Source: an uncultured Collinsella sp. (lineage in GTDB: Bacteria > Actinomycetota > Coriobacteriia > Coriobacteriales > Coriobacteriaceae). From it: a stretch of DNA of 36,340 bases. The notes below the pieces were generated by a model that made no database searches, was not told the DNA's origin, and saw only the letters and a program-made list of their open reading frames with translations. Positions 8,652 to 15,982 of this stretch are shown piece by piece (position 1 is the stretch's first letter; the number at the start of each line of letters is the position of its first letter). The stretch is from assembly GCA_900759335.1 (NCBI GenBank), contig CAAEUX010000075.1, positions 1 through 36,340 of the forward strand, written 5' to 3'. The position numbers and the translations under genes were made by a program.

Positions 8652-9485
8652 ATGGCAGGCCTGTTCAACATCCTTAAGGTCACCGTCAGCGAGGACAAGA
8701 TTTGCGCGCACGTGCTGGTGAACCCCGGCATGCCGCTCATGACCTCGGAGGATATCGAGGCCACGGCGCGCGTGTACTACCTGGTGCCCGCGATTGCCAA
8801 GCATCTGTGCCTAGGCGATTCGGGCCGCGAGTTCCAGGACTGCATGGGCCAGACCGAGCTTTGCCACCTGCTGGAGCACGTGACGGTCGAGCTCATGAAC
8901 GAGACCGGTCTCGCTGGCAGCATTTCGTGCGGCCGCACGCGCGTGAGCGAGCACGACGAGCGTGTCTTTGAGGTCGAGCTTTCGTGTCCCGACGACGCGC
9001 TGGCCATCGGTGCGCTGTCTTCGGCGACCTTTATGATGGACTGGGCGTACCTGCACGCCGACCAGCCGGCCCCCGACGTGGAAGGCACGGTCGCGGGCCT
9101 GCGCAACCTGGTGCTGGGCATGCGTGCCGAGGCCGAGGGCAAGGACCCGCACGAGGCCGTTGCCGCTGCGAACGGCGAGGACGTGGCCGAGGATGCTCCC
9201 GAGGGCGACGCTCTTGCCGACGCCGACACTGAGCCCGTTGCCGAGGCGCCTGCCGAGCCCGAGTCTGCGGAGCCCCAAGGCGTCCCGAGCTTTGACGACG
9301 AGCCGCAGATGCCAATCGATACCGAGGGTGCGGTCGCCGAGAACCACGAGGCCCCCGCGGCCGTCTTTGGCGGTGCAGCAACGGCTCCGTCCGGCTCGGC
9401 GCACGAGGGCAACCTGCCGCTCGTCGATGGCGCCGGCGAGGACCCGGCCGCCACGGTGGCCATGCCTGCCATGCCGCAGGAGTAG
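8652..9485 (+). CDS. Orphan protein resembling the N-terminal domain of cyanophycin synthetase
   Basis: A 277-aa protein with a folded part (1-155) and an acidic Ala/Glu/Pro-rich, probably disordered tail. The folded part carries AIAKHLC (48-53 area), LCHLLEHVTVELMNETGLAG (70-89) and SCGRTRVSEHDERVFEVEL (92-110). The order and spacing match the CphA N-terminal domain as I remember it (GHIVEHVALELQ..G...GFGRTRET...VYNVV.EY). The ATP-grasp and Mur-ligase modules of CphA are absent, so cyanophycin synthesis by this protein alone is not possible. A binding or scaffolding role is plausible. It follows the CNNM-like gene and may share its transcript. Databases probably call it hypothetical; the domain match is my inference. 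Confidence 0.85.
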   Translation: MAGLFNILKVTVSEDKICAHVLVNPGMPLMTSEDIEATARVYYLVPAIAKHLCLGDSGREFQDCMGQTELCHLLEHVTVELMNETGLAGSISCGRTRVSEHDERVFEVELSCPDDALAIGALSSATFMMDWAYLHADQPAPDVEGTVAGLRNLVLGMRAEAEGKDPHEAVAAANGEDVAEDAPEGDALADADTEPVAEAPAEPESAEPQGVPSFDDEPQMPIDTEGAVAENHEAPAAVFGGAATAPSGSAHEGNLPLVDGAGEDPAATVAMPAMPQE

Positions 9486-9564
9486 GTTCACTCGCTTATC
9501 ACCATCATGTACCTGCGCTTTTACCGTACGCAGATGAGCGCGACGGCAAGTGTTGCGCTGCGGG

Positions 9565-9570
9565 TATAAT
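9565..9570 (+). promoter_or_regulatory. Consensus -10 hexamer upstream of the YtxH gene
   Basis: TATAAT at 9565-9570 follows a GC-rich stretch. No good -35 lies 16-18 bp upstream. The start codon lies 51 bp downstream. Confidence 0.45.
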
Positions 9571-9621
9571 GGACAGCATTCAAACGGTGGGCATCGAGGT
9601 GCCCGCAGGAGAGGAATGATC

Positions 9622-10011
9622 ATGGGAAAGACTTTCAGCTTTGTCTCCGGTGCGCTCTTTGGTGCTGCCGCCGGCGCTATCATCGGCGTTGCTCTGGCCC
9701 CGCGCTCGGGTGCCGAGACCCGCGCCATGGCCGCCGATATCGCCAACGATGCCTGGGACAACATGCGTGACACCTACGAGCACAGTGCCGAGGAGGCTCG
9801 TGCCGCGGTCAGCGATTTTGGTCCGATGGTCGATGCCAAGACCGATGACCTGCGCGCCAAGGTCGACCTGGCCCGCGAGCGCATGGATCAGCTTCGCGAG
9901 CAGCTCAACGACGCCATCTCGGGCGGCAACGTGACGCCCGCTGCCGACGTCGTAGTCGAGAACGTCACCGAGGCCGGCACCGAGGCCACGGAGCCCTCGA
10001 CCGAGGCATAA
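9622..10011 (+). CDS. YtxH domain protein
   Basis: A 129-aa small membrane-associated protein. It opens with a Gly/Ala-rich transmembrane segment ending in PRSG (about 5-31), the hallmark of YtxH/gas-vesicle-like envelope stress proteins, then a charged helical region suited to coiled coil, and an acidic tail. ATG 9622 is preferred over ATG 9616 because AGGA at 9612-9615 is better spaced. The stop TAA overlaps the ATG of the next gene (TAATG), so the two are translationally coupled. The function is unknown; relatives are often stress-induced and encoded with PRC-barrel proteins, as here. Confidence 0.88.
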   Translation: MGKTFSFVSGALFGAAAGAIIGVALAPRSGAETRAMAADIANDAWDNMRDTYEHSAEEARAAVSDFGPMVDAKTDDLRAKVDLARERMDQLREQLNDAISGGNVTPAADVVVENVTEAGTEATEPSTEA

Positions 10012-10766
10012 TGCGCGCAGGGGATTTTGTCGGCGTCAAGGTTTATCGTAAGCCTGCCGAAGACAAGCGCACCAAAAAGGACGGCACGCCGCGCAGCCCT
10101 AAGAAGCTCGGCAAGATTCACTTTCCCGTCTTTACCCCGGGCGGCACGCGCGTGGTGGGCTTTATGGTTCGCCAGTCCGATATCGCGGGCATGATCGAGC
10201 GCCCCGACCGGTTTGTGGCGCTCGATGCCATCGGCGTCTATGAGGGCGCTGTCGCGGTCGACGACGTCAAGGGCACCTACGATGCCGCCGCGGCCAAGCG
10301 CCTCGATATCAACCTGGACGATTGCATCATCTGGGTTGGCATGGACGTGCGCACGGAATCGGGCGATGTCGTGGGCTACTGCTCGGACGTTGAGTTCACG
10401 CCGCGCTCGGGTATTGTGCAGACGTTCTATGTGACCGCCGGTGCCGCATCGAGCATGTTGGTGGGTGACACGCAGGTGCCGCCGACGATGCTGCGCGGCT
10501 ATGCGGACGGCGCGATGATTGTTTCGGACGAGGTCAAGTCGCTCGGGTATTCGGGCGGCGCCGCCGCAAAGGCTGCCGAGGCAAGCGTCGTGGTGGGCGA
10601 CAAGGTCAAGAAGGGCGCCAAGGTACTCGATGACAAGGGATCGGTCGCCGTGGACAAGGGCAGCCGCGCGCTGGGCAAGCAGCTCGGCAAGACGCGCGGC
10701 ATGTTCAAGGCCTTTAAGGACGAATACCAAAAGGCGAGCGGGGGCTCGTCAAAAGCTACAAAATAG
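10011..10766 (+). CDS. PRC-barrel domain protein
   Basis: A 251-aa soluble protein coupled to the YtxH gene by a one-base overlap. Two PRC-barrel-like beta units are visible, one around residues 1-95 (DFVGVKVY, KLGKIHFPVF, GGTRVVGFMV) and one around 100-170 (DVRTESGDVVGYCSDVEFT). A Lys/Gly/Ala-rich tail (about 185-251) could bind nucleic acid or acidic envelope polymers. PRC-barrels mediate protein or RNA interactions and pH/ion sensing. PRC-barrels also occur at the N-terminus of the MgtE-like protein further downstream. No enzymatic motif is seen. Confidence 0.85.
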   Translation: MRAGDFVGVKVYRKPAEDKRTKKDGTPRSPKKLGKIHFPVFTPGGTRVVGFMVRQSDIAGMIERPDRFVALDAIGVYEGAVAVDDVKGTYDAAAAKRLDINLDDCIIWVGMDVRTESGDVVGYCSDVEFTPRSGIVQTFYVTAGAASSMLVGDTQVPPTMLRGYADGAMIVSDEVKSLGYSGGAAAKAAEASVVVGDKVKKGAKVLDDKGSVAVDKGSRALGKQLGKTRGMFKAFKDEYQKASGGSSKATK

Positions 10767-10838
10767 CGACGTACCAAATGATGGGAGGCGAGCCGGAGAC
10801 CTGTTGCTCCGGCTTGCTGTGTTTATGGGGGAGGGCAC

Positions 10839-12245
10839 ATGCGCCAAAACGGATCCAACTTAAACGGGCGTTCGGGTGCGCGTCCGACGGCGCGCCGCGA
10901 CCTGGGGCAGCTGCCCAGCGGTCAGCGTCGACGCCGCCGTAAGCCCGGCGCGATGTATCTCAACCATAGCCGCGGGTTTAGCGATCGCAGCGCGCGCATC
11001 GGCAACGGGCGCACGCCCCGTCGTTCGTCTCGCCTGCCCTATGCGCTCATCGCCGTTGGTTGCGCGCTTGTGTTGTTTATCGCCGCCGTCGTGGGCTACG
11101 TCAACCGTAGCGTGGACGTGGAGCTCAACGGCCAGAAGACCGCGGTGCGCGTGGGCTCTACGCTGCAGAATCTCATCGACGACCAGGAATTGGCTGACAC
11201 CTACGACGCAGGCGACCTGCTGGCCGTCGATGACAGCGTGCTCAAGCGCCATGGGGGCGAAAAGCTGTCGGTGAAGGTCGACGGTAAGCGCGTGAAACAG
11301 GGCAAATGGGATAGCCGCGAACTTGAGGGCGGCGAGAAGGTGACGGTCAAGGATGGCCGTAACACCTACGAGAAGCACGAGGTTCAGGCTACGGTTATCG
11401 AGCCCAAGCTCAAAGTCGAGGGCACGGGCGCTATCGAGTATGTGCAGACGTGGGGCGTCCAGGGCCGATCCGAGGTGTGGGTTGGTGAGCAGTCGGGCAA
11501 GACGCAAGACCGCGGCGAGGTTGTGCCCGCCACCGATTGCGTCGTTGCGTGCGCCAGCGTGGCGCCCAAGGGCAACGAAAAGTATGTGGCGCTGACGTTT
11601 GACGAGGGTCCGAGCGGCGTCACCAAACAGATCTTGCAGGTGCTCAAGGAAAAGCGTGTCACCGCGACGTTCTTCCTTTCGGGCGATGCGGCCGAGGCCT
11701 CGCCTGCCACGGCCAAGGCGATTGTCGATGCCGGGTGCGAGATTGGATCCAACAGCTACAGCGACGATTCGCTCAAGGGTCAGGACCGTGAGGCGGTACG
11801 TGAACAGATCACGAAAGGCACCGATGCGATTAAGTCGGTGACCGGCGTGAAGACGATGCTGCTGCGTGCTCCCTACGCTGCCTTTGACGAGCAAAACTGG
11901 ATTGATTCGATGGACCTGGTCTCCGCCGTGGTCTCGTGGAATATCGACTCGGGCGACTGGCTGCTCAACGGTGCCGACGAGCAGGTCTCGACGGTGCTCG
12001 ATTCGGTGACGCCGGGCAATATCGTGCTGCTCACCGATAGAGACGAATGCGCCGAGCAGACGCTCGAGGCGCTGCCGCAGATTATCGACGGCCTCATCGC
12101 CGACGGCTACAAGATCGTGACGCTCAGCGACCTGGTCAAGACGGATACGTCGCTGAGCAAAAAGCTCACCTCGCTGACGAAGGTCACCATGCCCAAGGAC
12201 GCCGTGTTCCCCCAACTTGTCGAGGACGATGACACCACAGAGTAG
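10839..12245 (+). CDS. NodB-fold (polysaccharide deacetylase-like) protein, probable pseudoenzyme
   Basis: A 468-aa membrane-anchored protein. A long basic cytoplasmic N-terminus precedes TM 67-88, an outer beta-rich linker (90-230) resembling the DUF348/G5 region of YabE-like proteins, and a C-terminal NodB domain (about 245-440). The fold motifs are present but the metal site is rewritten. Motif 1 is TFDEGP (253-258) instead of TFDDGP. Motif 2 is GSNSYSD (303-309) where HTYSH-type histidines should be, replaced by Asn305 and Asp309. Motif 3 RAPY (343-346) and motif 4 WNIDSGDW (367-374) are kept. The motif 5 His is Thr399 in LLTD. Loss of both metal histidines and the catalytic His argues against ordinary deacetylation; glycan binding is likelier. 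RBS GGGGGAGG. Confidence 0.9.
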   Translation: MRQNGSNLNGRSGARPTARRDLGQLPSGQRRRRRKPGAMYLNHSRGFSDRSARIGNGRTPRRSSRLPYALIAVGCALVLFIAAVVGYVNRSVDVELNGQKTAVRVGSTLQNLIDDQELADTYDAGDLLAVDDSVLKRHGGEKLSVKVDGKRVKQGKWDSRELEGGEKVTVKDGRNTYEKHEVQATVIEPKLKVEGTGAIEYVQTWGVQGRSEVWVGEQSGKTQDRGEVVPATDCVVACASVAPKGNEKYVALTFDEGPSGVTKQILQVLKEKRVTATFFLSGDAAEASPATAKAIVDAGCEIGSNSYSDDSLKGQDREAVREQITKGTDAIKSVTGVKTMLLRAPYAAFDEQNWIDSMDLVSAVVSWNIDSGDWLLNGADEQVSTVLDSVTPGNIVLLTDRDECAEQTLEALPQIIDGLIADGYKIVTLSDLVKTDTSLSKKLTSLTKVTMPKDAVFPQLVEDDDTTE

Positions 12246-12254
12246 TCATTGGGT

Positions 12255-12281
12255 AGTCATTTAAGAACGTCCCCAATGGCT
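12255..12281 (+). repeat. Fourth 27-bp palindromic repeat unit
   Basis: AGTCATTTAAG followed by AAC and GTCCCCAATGGCT matches the units at 3711-3737 and 3744-3770 at nearly every position, with the same length. It lies 10 bp after the stop codon of the NodB-like gene, as the 3574-3600 unit lies at the stop of the permease gene. A partial extra AGTCATT precedes it at 12244-12250. Confidence 0.65.
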
Positions 12282-12360
12282 ATGTCACGGATGCGTCAGC
12301 GTTTGGTATGCCTGCAATGTGCAGCGCATAAATTCGATGCCGCAGGGCGATGCTGATGCT

Positions 12361-12573
12361 ATAGTTACTGCGGTTAATGAGGGTCAAGAGAAAGGTTACA
12401 GGTGAAATCCAAACCTCGACCATACAGTCGATGACCCCATGCAGGTGCTTTTTGCGCATGCACGGGGTGTAAGCGTCGAGCGGCGTGCCGCCCGCGCATG
12501 CGTATACATATCCAGAAGCCCCCGGACGCCGCACGCGCGGCCGCGTCCGGAGGAATAATGATGGGGAGCACCA
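12361..12573 (+). promoter_or_regulatory. Structured leader of the MgtE-like/NRMT operon, candidate riboswitch or attenuator
   Basis: This 328-bp gap has nested inverted repeats unlike ordinary spacer. GGGTC (12381-12385) pairs with GACCC (12433-12437) and encloses AGGTT/AACCT (12393-12397/12412-12416) and TCGAC/GTCGA (12416-12420/12427-12431), giving a three-way junction. CCCCATGC (12435-12442) can instead pair with GCATG-CA-CGGGG (12456-12467), which excludes the first stem. CCGGACGC/GCGTCCGG (12522-12529/12543-12550) forms a final hairpin just before the start region. I do not recognise an M-box or other known riboswitch consensus. The pairings are by eye only. Confidence 0.45.
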
Positions 12574-14418
12574 TTGAATTATCTGAGTGAGATGCTCAAA
12601 TTGCCGGTCTTGGACGTCGACGGCGAAAAGCTCGGCGTGGTCAACGATTTTGGTATTGCTACCGGCGAAGTCTTTCCGCACGTGACGTCGCTCGCGTTCC
12701 GCGGACCCGGCAAGACGCCGTTTATGATCAGCTGGCGCAAATGGGTCGACCGTATCGACGAGACGGGCGTACACCTTAAGACGTCGGCCACCGAAATCCG
12801 TTTTTCGTACCTGCAGCCGACCGAGCTCCTGCTGGCGCGCGACGTGCTCAACAAGCAGATCGTCGACACGCAGGGCATGAAGGTCGTGCGCGTCAACGAC
12901 ATCAAGTTTTCCATGTCGGGCGAAAACCAGCTGCGCCTGCTGGGCGCCGAGGTCGGTGCCCGCGGTCTGCTACGCGCCATCAGCCCCGCGCTCGAGCATA
13001 TCGTCGAAGGCTTTATGAAGCACCTGGGCAAGCCGCTCAGCGAGGACATTATCGCCTGGTCTTACATGGACCTGCTCGACCGTTCGACTAAAAACATCCA
13101 GCTTTCGGTGTCGCACAAGACGCTTGGCGAGCTGCACCCTGCCGACATTGCCGACATTATCGAGCAGCTCGACCCGCGCCTGCGTGCGCAGGTGTTCGCG
13201 CAGCTCGACACCGCCCAGGCCGCCGAGGCCATCTCGGAGTTCGACGACGACGAGCTTATGACCGAGATGCTCGAGGGCCTGTCCGATACGGACGCATCGT
13301 CGATGCTGGCCATGATGGACCCGGACGACGCCGCCGACCTGATCGATGAGCTCGATTACGAGAAGGCCGAGAAGCTTCTGCGCCTGATGGGCGTTCAGGA
13401 GGAGAAGGCGATTCGTAACCTGCTGGGCTATGAGGACAACACCGCCGGCCGTATCATGACCTCGGAGTTTGTCTCCCTGCCCGCCACGGCGACGGTCGGT
13501 GACGCCATCGAGGCGATCCGCAAGCTCGACGAGGACTTCGAGAGCGTCTACTACGTCTATACCGAGGATCCGAGCGGCATGCTCACCGGCGTGCTTTCGC
13601 TACGCACGCTTATCGTGGCCGACCGCGACGCCACGCTGGGCCAGCTGGCCTATCGCGACCTGGTTTATGTGTCGCCCGACGATGACCAGGAAGACGTAAC
13701 GGACGAGATGACCAAGTACGACCTGGTTGCCATTCCCGTTTGCGACGAGAACCGTCACATTTTGGGTATCGTGACCTTTGACGACGCTATGGACGTTATC
13801 GCCGAGGAGCACCAGGAGGACCTGCAGATCGCAGGCGTCGGCTCGGGCGATAGCGCGTCCGACGACTCGACGAATGTGCTCAGCTGGTTTGTGCATCGCC
13901 AGTACTGGGTTGTCGTGTGGGGCATTGCCTCGTGCATTATGGCGACGGTGCTGGGGACGGCGCTGGGCTCCGCGCATCTGGTGGTGTTTCCCATGTGCGC
14001 CATGCCGCTCGTGCTGCTGGCTGCCTCGCGTATGGTGTCGTTCGTCAAGAACTACTTTCTGGAATACGACGGCCATGACGATGAGCCCAAGCCGTATCTG
14101 GGGTTCTTCTTCCAGAGCACGGGCATGGGCCTGATTTTGTCGCTCGTGACCTACCTGTGCGCCCAACTGGTGCGCACCGCCGCGTCCCTCGACGCGCCTA
14201 TGTGTGAGGAGCAGCTCTTTACCGGCTGCTTTAACATCGCGGCCATCGTCTGCCTGATTGGCAACATGAGCGCCGTGATTTACCTGATGGTGCTGTTCTG
14301 GCGTGATGAGCACGACCTCAATACGTCGGGTACCGCCATGAACGTCATTGCCGTCATGATTTCATGCGTGGCGTACTGCATCGCCGCAGTGCTGCTCACC
14401 ATGTCGGTCATGGGGTAG
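12574..14418 (+). CDS. PRC-barrel/MgtE_N/CBS membrane protein, probable Mg2+ sensor-transporter subunit
   Basis: A 614-aa protein. Two PRC-barrel-like units (about 1-85 and 86-135) precede an MgtE N-terminal superhelical domain (about 181-285, LHPADIADIIEQLDP and MDPDDAADLIDEL), a CBS pair (about 290-415, AGRIMTSEFVSLP, IPVCDENRHILGIVTFDDA) and five predicted TM helices (about 443-612). MgtE_N and CBS domains sense cytosolic Mg2+ in MgtE. The membrane part lacks the MgtE signature (P-x-V-A-G-M-G-G-N-x-G-x-Q), so it may not be an MgtE channel. The start is TTG 12574, with GGGGAG at 12563-12568; an in-frame stop lies at 12559. The Nramp gene begins 8 bp after the stop. Confidence 0.9.
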   Translation: MNYLSEMLKLPVLDVDGEKLGVVNDFGIATGEVFPHVTSLAFRGPGKTPFMISWRKWVDRIDETGVHLKTSATEIRFSYLQPTELLLARDVLNKQIVDTQGMKVVRVNDIKFSMSGENQLRLLGAEVGARGLLRAISPALEHIVEGFMKHLGKPLSEDIIAWSYMDLLDRSTKNIQLSVSHKTLGELHPADIADIIEQLDPRLRAQVFAQLDTAQAAEAISEFDDDELMTEMLEGLSDTDASSMLAMMDPDDAADLIDELDYEKAEKLLRLMGVQEEKAIRNLLGYEDNTAGRIMTSEFVSLPATATVGDAIEAIRKLDEDFESVYYVYTEDPSGMLTGVLSLRTLIVADRDATLGQLAYRDLVYVSPDDDQEDVTDEMTKYDLVAIPVCDENRHILGIVTFDDAMDVIAEEHQEDLQIAGVGSGDSASDDSTNVLSWFVHRQYWVVVWGIASCIMATVLGTALGSAHLVVFPMCAMPLVLLAASRMVSFVKNYFLEYDGHDDEPKPYLGFFFQSTGMGLILSLVTYLCAQLVRTAASLDAPMCEEQLFTGCFNIAAIVCLIGNMSAVIYLMVLFWRDEHDLNTSGTAMNVIAVMISCVAYCIAAVLLTMSVMG

Positions 14419-14426
14419 GTGGTCGC

Positions 14427-15689
14427 GTGCAAAACACGAAGCAAAAGGCGAGCACCAAGCAAAAGCTGACCATCGCGGCCATCTTTGGCGCCATGGGCCC
14501 CGGCCTTCTGGCGGCGCTTTCGGGTAATGACGCCGGCGGCATCGCCACGTATTCCAGCGCCGGTGCCAGCTATGGCTACAAGATGCTGTGGATGCTTCCC
14601 GTCATGACCGTGCTGCTCATCGTGACGCAGGAGACTGCGGCGCGCTGCGGATGTGTCACGGGCAAGGGGCTGGCCTCGCTCATCCGCGAGCGCTTTGGTG
14701 TGCGCAGGAGCGTTCTGGCCATGGCGGCGCTGCTGATCGCCAACACGGCCGTGACTATCTCGGAGTTTGCGGGTATCGCGAGCGGCCTGGCCCTGTTTGG
14801 GGTGCCGGCGAGCATTTCGGTGCCGCTCGTGGCGCTGCTGGTTTGGATGCTTACCATGTCGGGCAGTTTCCAGCGCATCGAGAAGATTTTGCTGCTGGTG
14901 AGCTGCGTGTTTGTGACCTACATTGTCGCTGCATTTATGGCTGGTCCCAGCTGGGGCGAGGTGGCGGTCGACCTGGTTGTGCCCAACATCCAAAATGACC
15001 CCAGCTACGTGTCGCTTGTGGTCGCAACGATCGGTACCACCATCGCGCCGTGGATGATTTTCTTGGCGCAGAACAACGTGGTCGATAAGAATGCGGGCGA
15101 GGACGATATCGTGCTGCAGCGTATCGACACCGTGAGCGGCTCGATTGCTGCTGATATCATTGCGGGCTTCATTATCATCACGACCGGTACGGTATTGTTC
15201 CCCGCGGGCATTCAGATTAGCGATGCTGCCGACGCCGCTCGCGCGCTGGAGCCCATCGCGGGCCAGTGGTCCACGGTGCTGTTTGCCTCGGGCTTGGTCG
15301 CGGCGAGCTTCTTGGCCGCCTGTGTGCTGCCGGGCGTTACGTCCAGCGCTATCTGCGAGGCATTTGGCTGGGAGCGCGGTGCCGACCGCAGCTGGGACGA
15401 GGCCCCGGTCTATCGCGGCATCATTACGGCCATTATTGGCATCTCTGCCGTGCTGGTGCTCATGCCCGGTGTCGACCTGTTCCAGATTATGATGACCTCG
15501 CAGGTCATTAACGGCGTGCTGTTGCCCGTGGTTTTGGTGTTCCAGGTGGTTATTGCCGCCGATCGACACATTATGGGCGCCAACCGCAACGGCCGCGTGT
15601 GGAATGTGCTCACCTGGGCGACTATCGGTGTGATTACGGTGCTGACGGTCGTCATGTTTGTTCTGCAGGCGATGGGCTACAGCGCGTAG
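14427..15689 (+). CDS. Nramp-related magnesium transporter (NRMT-type)
   Basis: A 420-aa, 11-TM SLC11/Nramp-fold protein. The helix 1 metal motif is NDAGG (Asp35-Ala-Gly-Gly38) instead of the DPGN of Mn/Fe transporters. The helix 6 motif is TTIAPWM (204-210), with Ala207 replacing the soft-metal Met and Trp209 replacing His of MPH. Loss of that Met and Asn is characteristic of NRMTs, shown to carry Mg2+ in Clostridium and in Eggerthella lenta, a relative of the likely host. Mg2+ (possibly Mn2+) uptake is therefore inferred. GTG 14427 lies 8 bp after the MgtE-like stop with a GGTGG-type site; an in-frame upstream ATG at 14364 lies inside the previous gene. The terminator follows 20 bp downstream. 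Confidence 0.92.
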   Translation: MQNTKQKASTKQKLTIAAIFGAMGPGLLAALSGNDAGGIATYSSAGASYGYKMLWMLPVMTVLLIVTQETAARCGCVTGKGLASLIRERFGVRRSVLAMAALLIANTAVTISEFAGIASGLALFGVPASISVPLVALLVWMLTMSGSFQRIEKILLLVSCVFVTYIVAAFMAGPSWGEVAVDLVVPNIQNDPSYVSLVVATIGTTIAPWMIFLAQNNVVDKNAGEDDIVLQRIDTVSGSIAADIIAGFIIITTGTVLFPAGIQISDAADAARALEPIAGQWSTVLFASGLVAASFLAACVLPGVTSSAICEAFGWERGADRSWDEAPVYRGIITAIIGISAVLVLMPGVDLFQIMMTSQVINGVLLPVVLVFQVVIAADRHIMGANRNGRVWNVLTWATIGVITVLTVVMFVLQAMGYSA

Positions 15690-15708
15690 CGCCTCTTTTG
15701 GATTCTTA

Positions 15709-15742
15709 ACAGGCCGCTGCCATGGGCTGCGGCCTGTTTTTT
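15709..15742 (+). terminator. Intrinsic terminator of the NRMT operon
   Basis: ACAGGCCGC (15709-15717) pairs with GCGGCCTGT (15729-15737) and is followed by six T residues. Confidence 0.9.
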
Positions 15743-15982
15743 GCCCACGGCCTCTCGGAATCGGCTCGAAAAGAGCAACCTTGGGGTGTTTGCTGCGGGT
15801 GCTGGGTTTGCAAACAACGCTCGGGGTGACGGGGAGCCCAGAATTCGGCCGCGGGGAGGGTATTCATTGGCTGTGCCAGGAGTGTCCCTGGGTGCCGGCA
15901 CATAAGGAACGTCCCTAACTGCCGGAGGGGGCGTCGGTTGTGGCCGACGCCCCCTCCGGGTGCAAGCGGATTTGACAGTGTG
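15743..15982. repeat. Intergenic region with a REP-like unit and a 16-bp-stem hairpin
   Basis: The region between convergent genes holds TGCCGGCA-CAT-AAGGAACGTCCCTA (about 15893-15917) followed by ACTGCCGG, closely matching 3668-3698. It then holds a perfect 16-bp hairpin, CCGGAGGGGGCGTCGG (15922-15937) against 15944-15959 with a six-base loop. The hairpin lies 24 bp beyond the acyltransferase stop and probably terminates that transcript, although no T tract follows on the minus strand. An ORF spanning 15658-15918 was judged non-coding. Confidence 0.6.

Noticed and set aside
12361..12573. M-box (Mg2+) riboswitch
   Set aside because: The conserved GGTGAGGCTCC-type core of the M-box is absent, so only an unnamed structured leader is claimed.
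14280..15569. 429-codon minus-strand open frame opposite the Nramp gene
   Set aside because: Composition is dominated by Arg/His/Gln without any fold signature; the plus strand is an obvious transporter.
15658..15918. Small plus-strand ORF after the Nramp gene
   Set aside because: It starts inside the Nramp gene, runs through the terminator and a repeat unit, and has no ribosome binding site.
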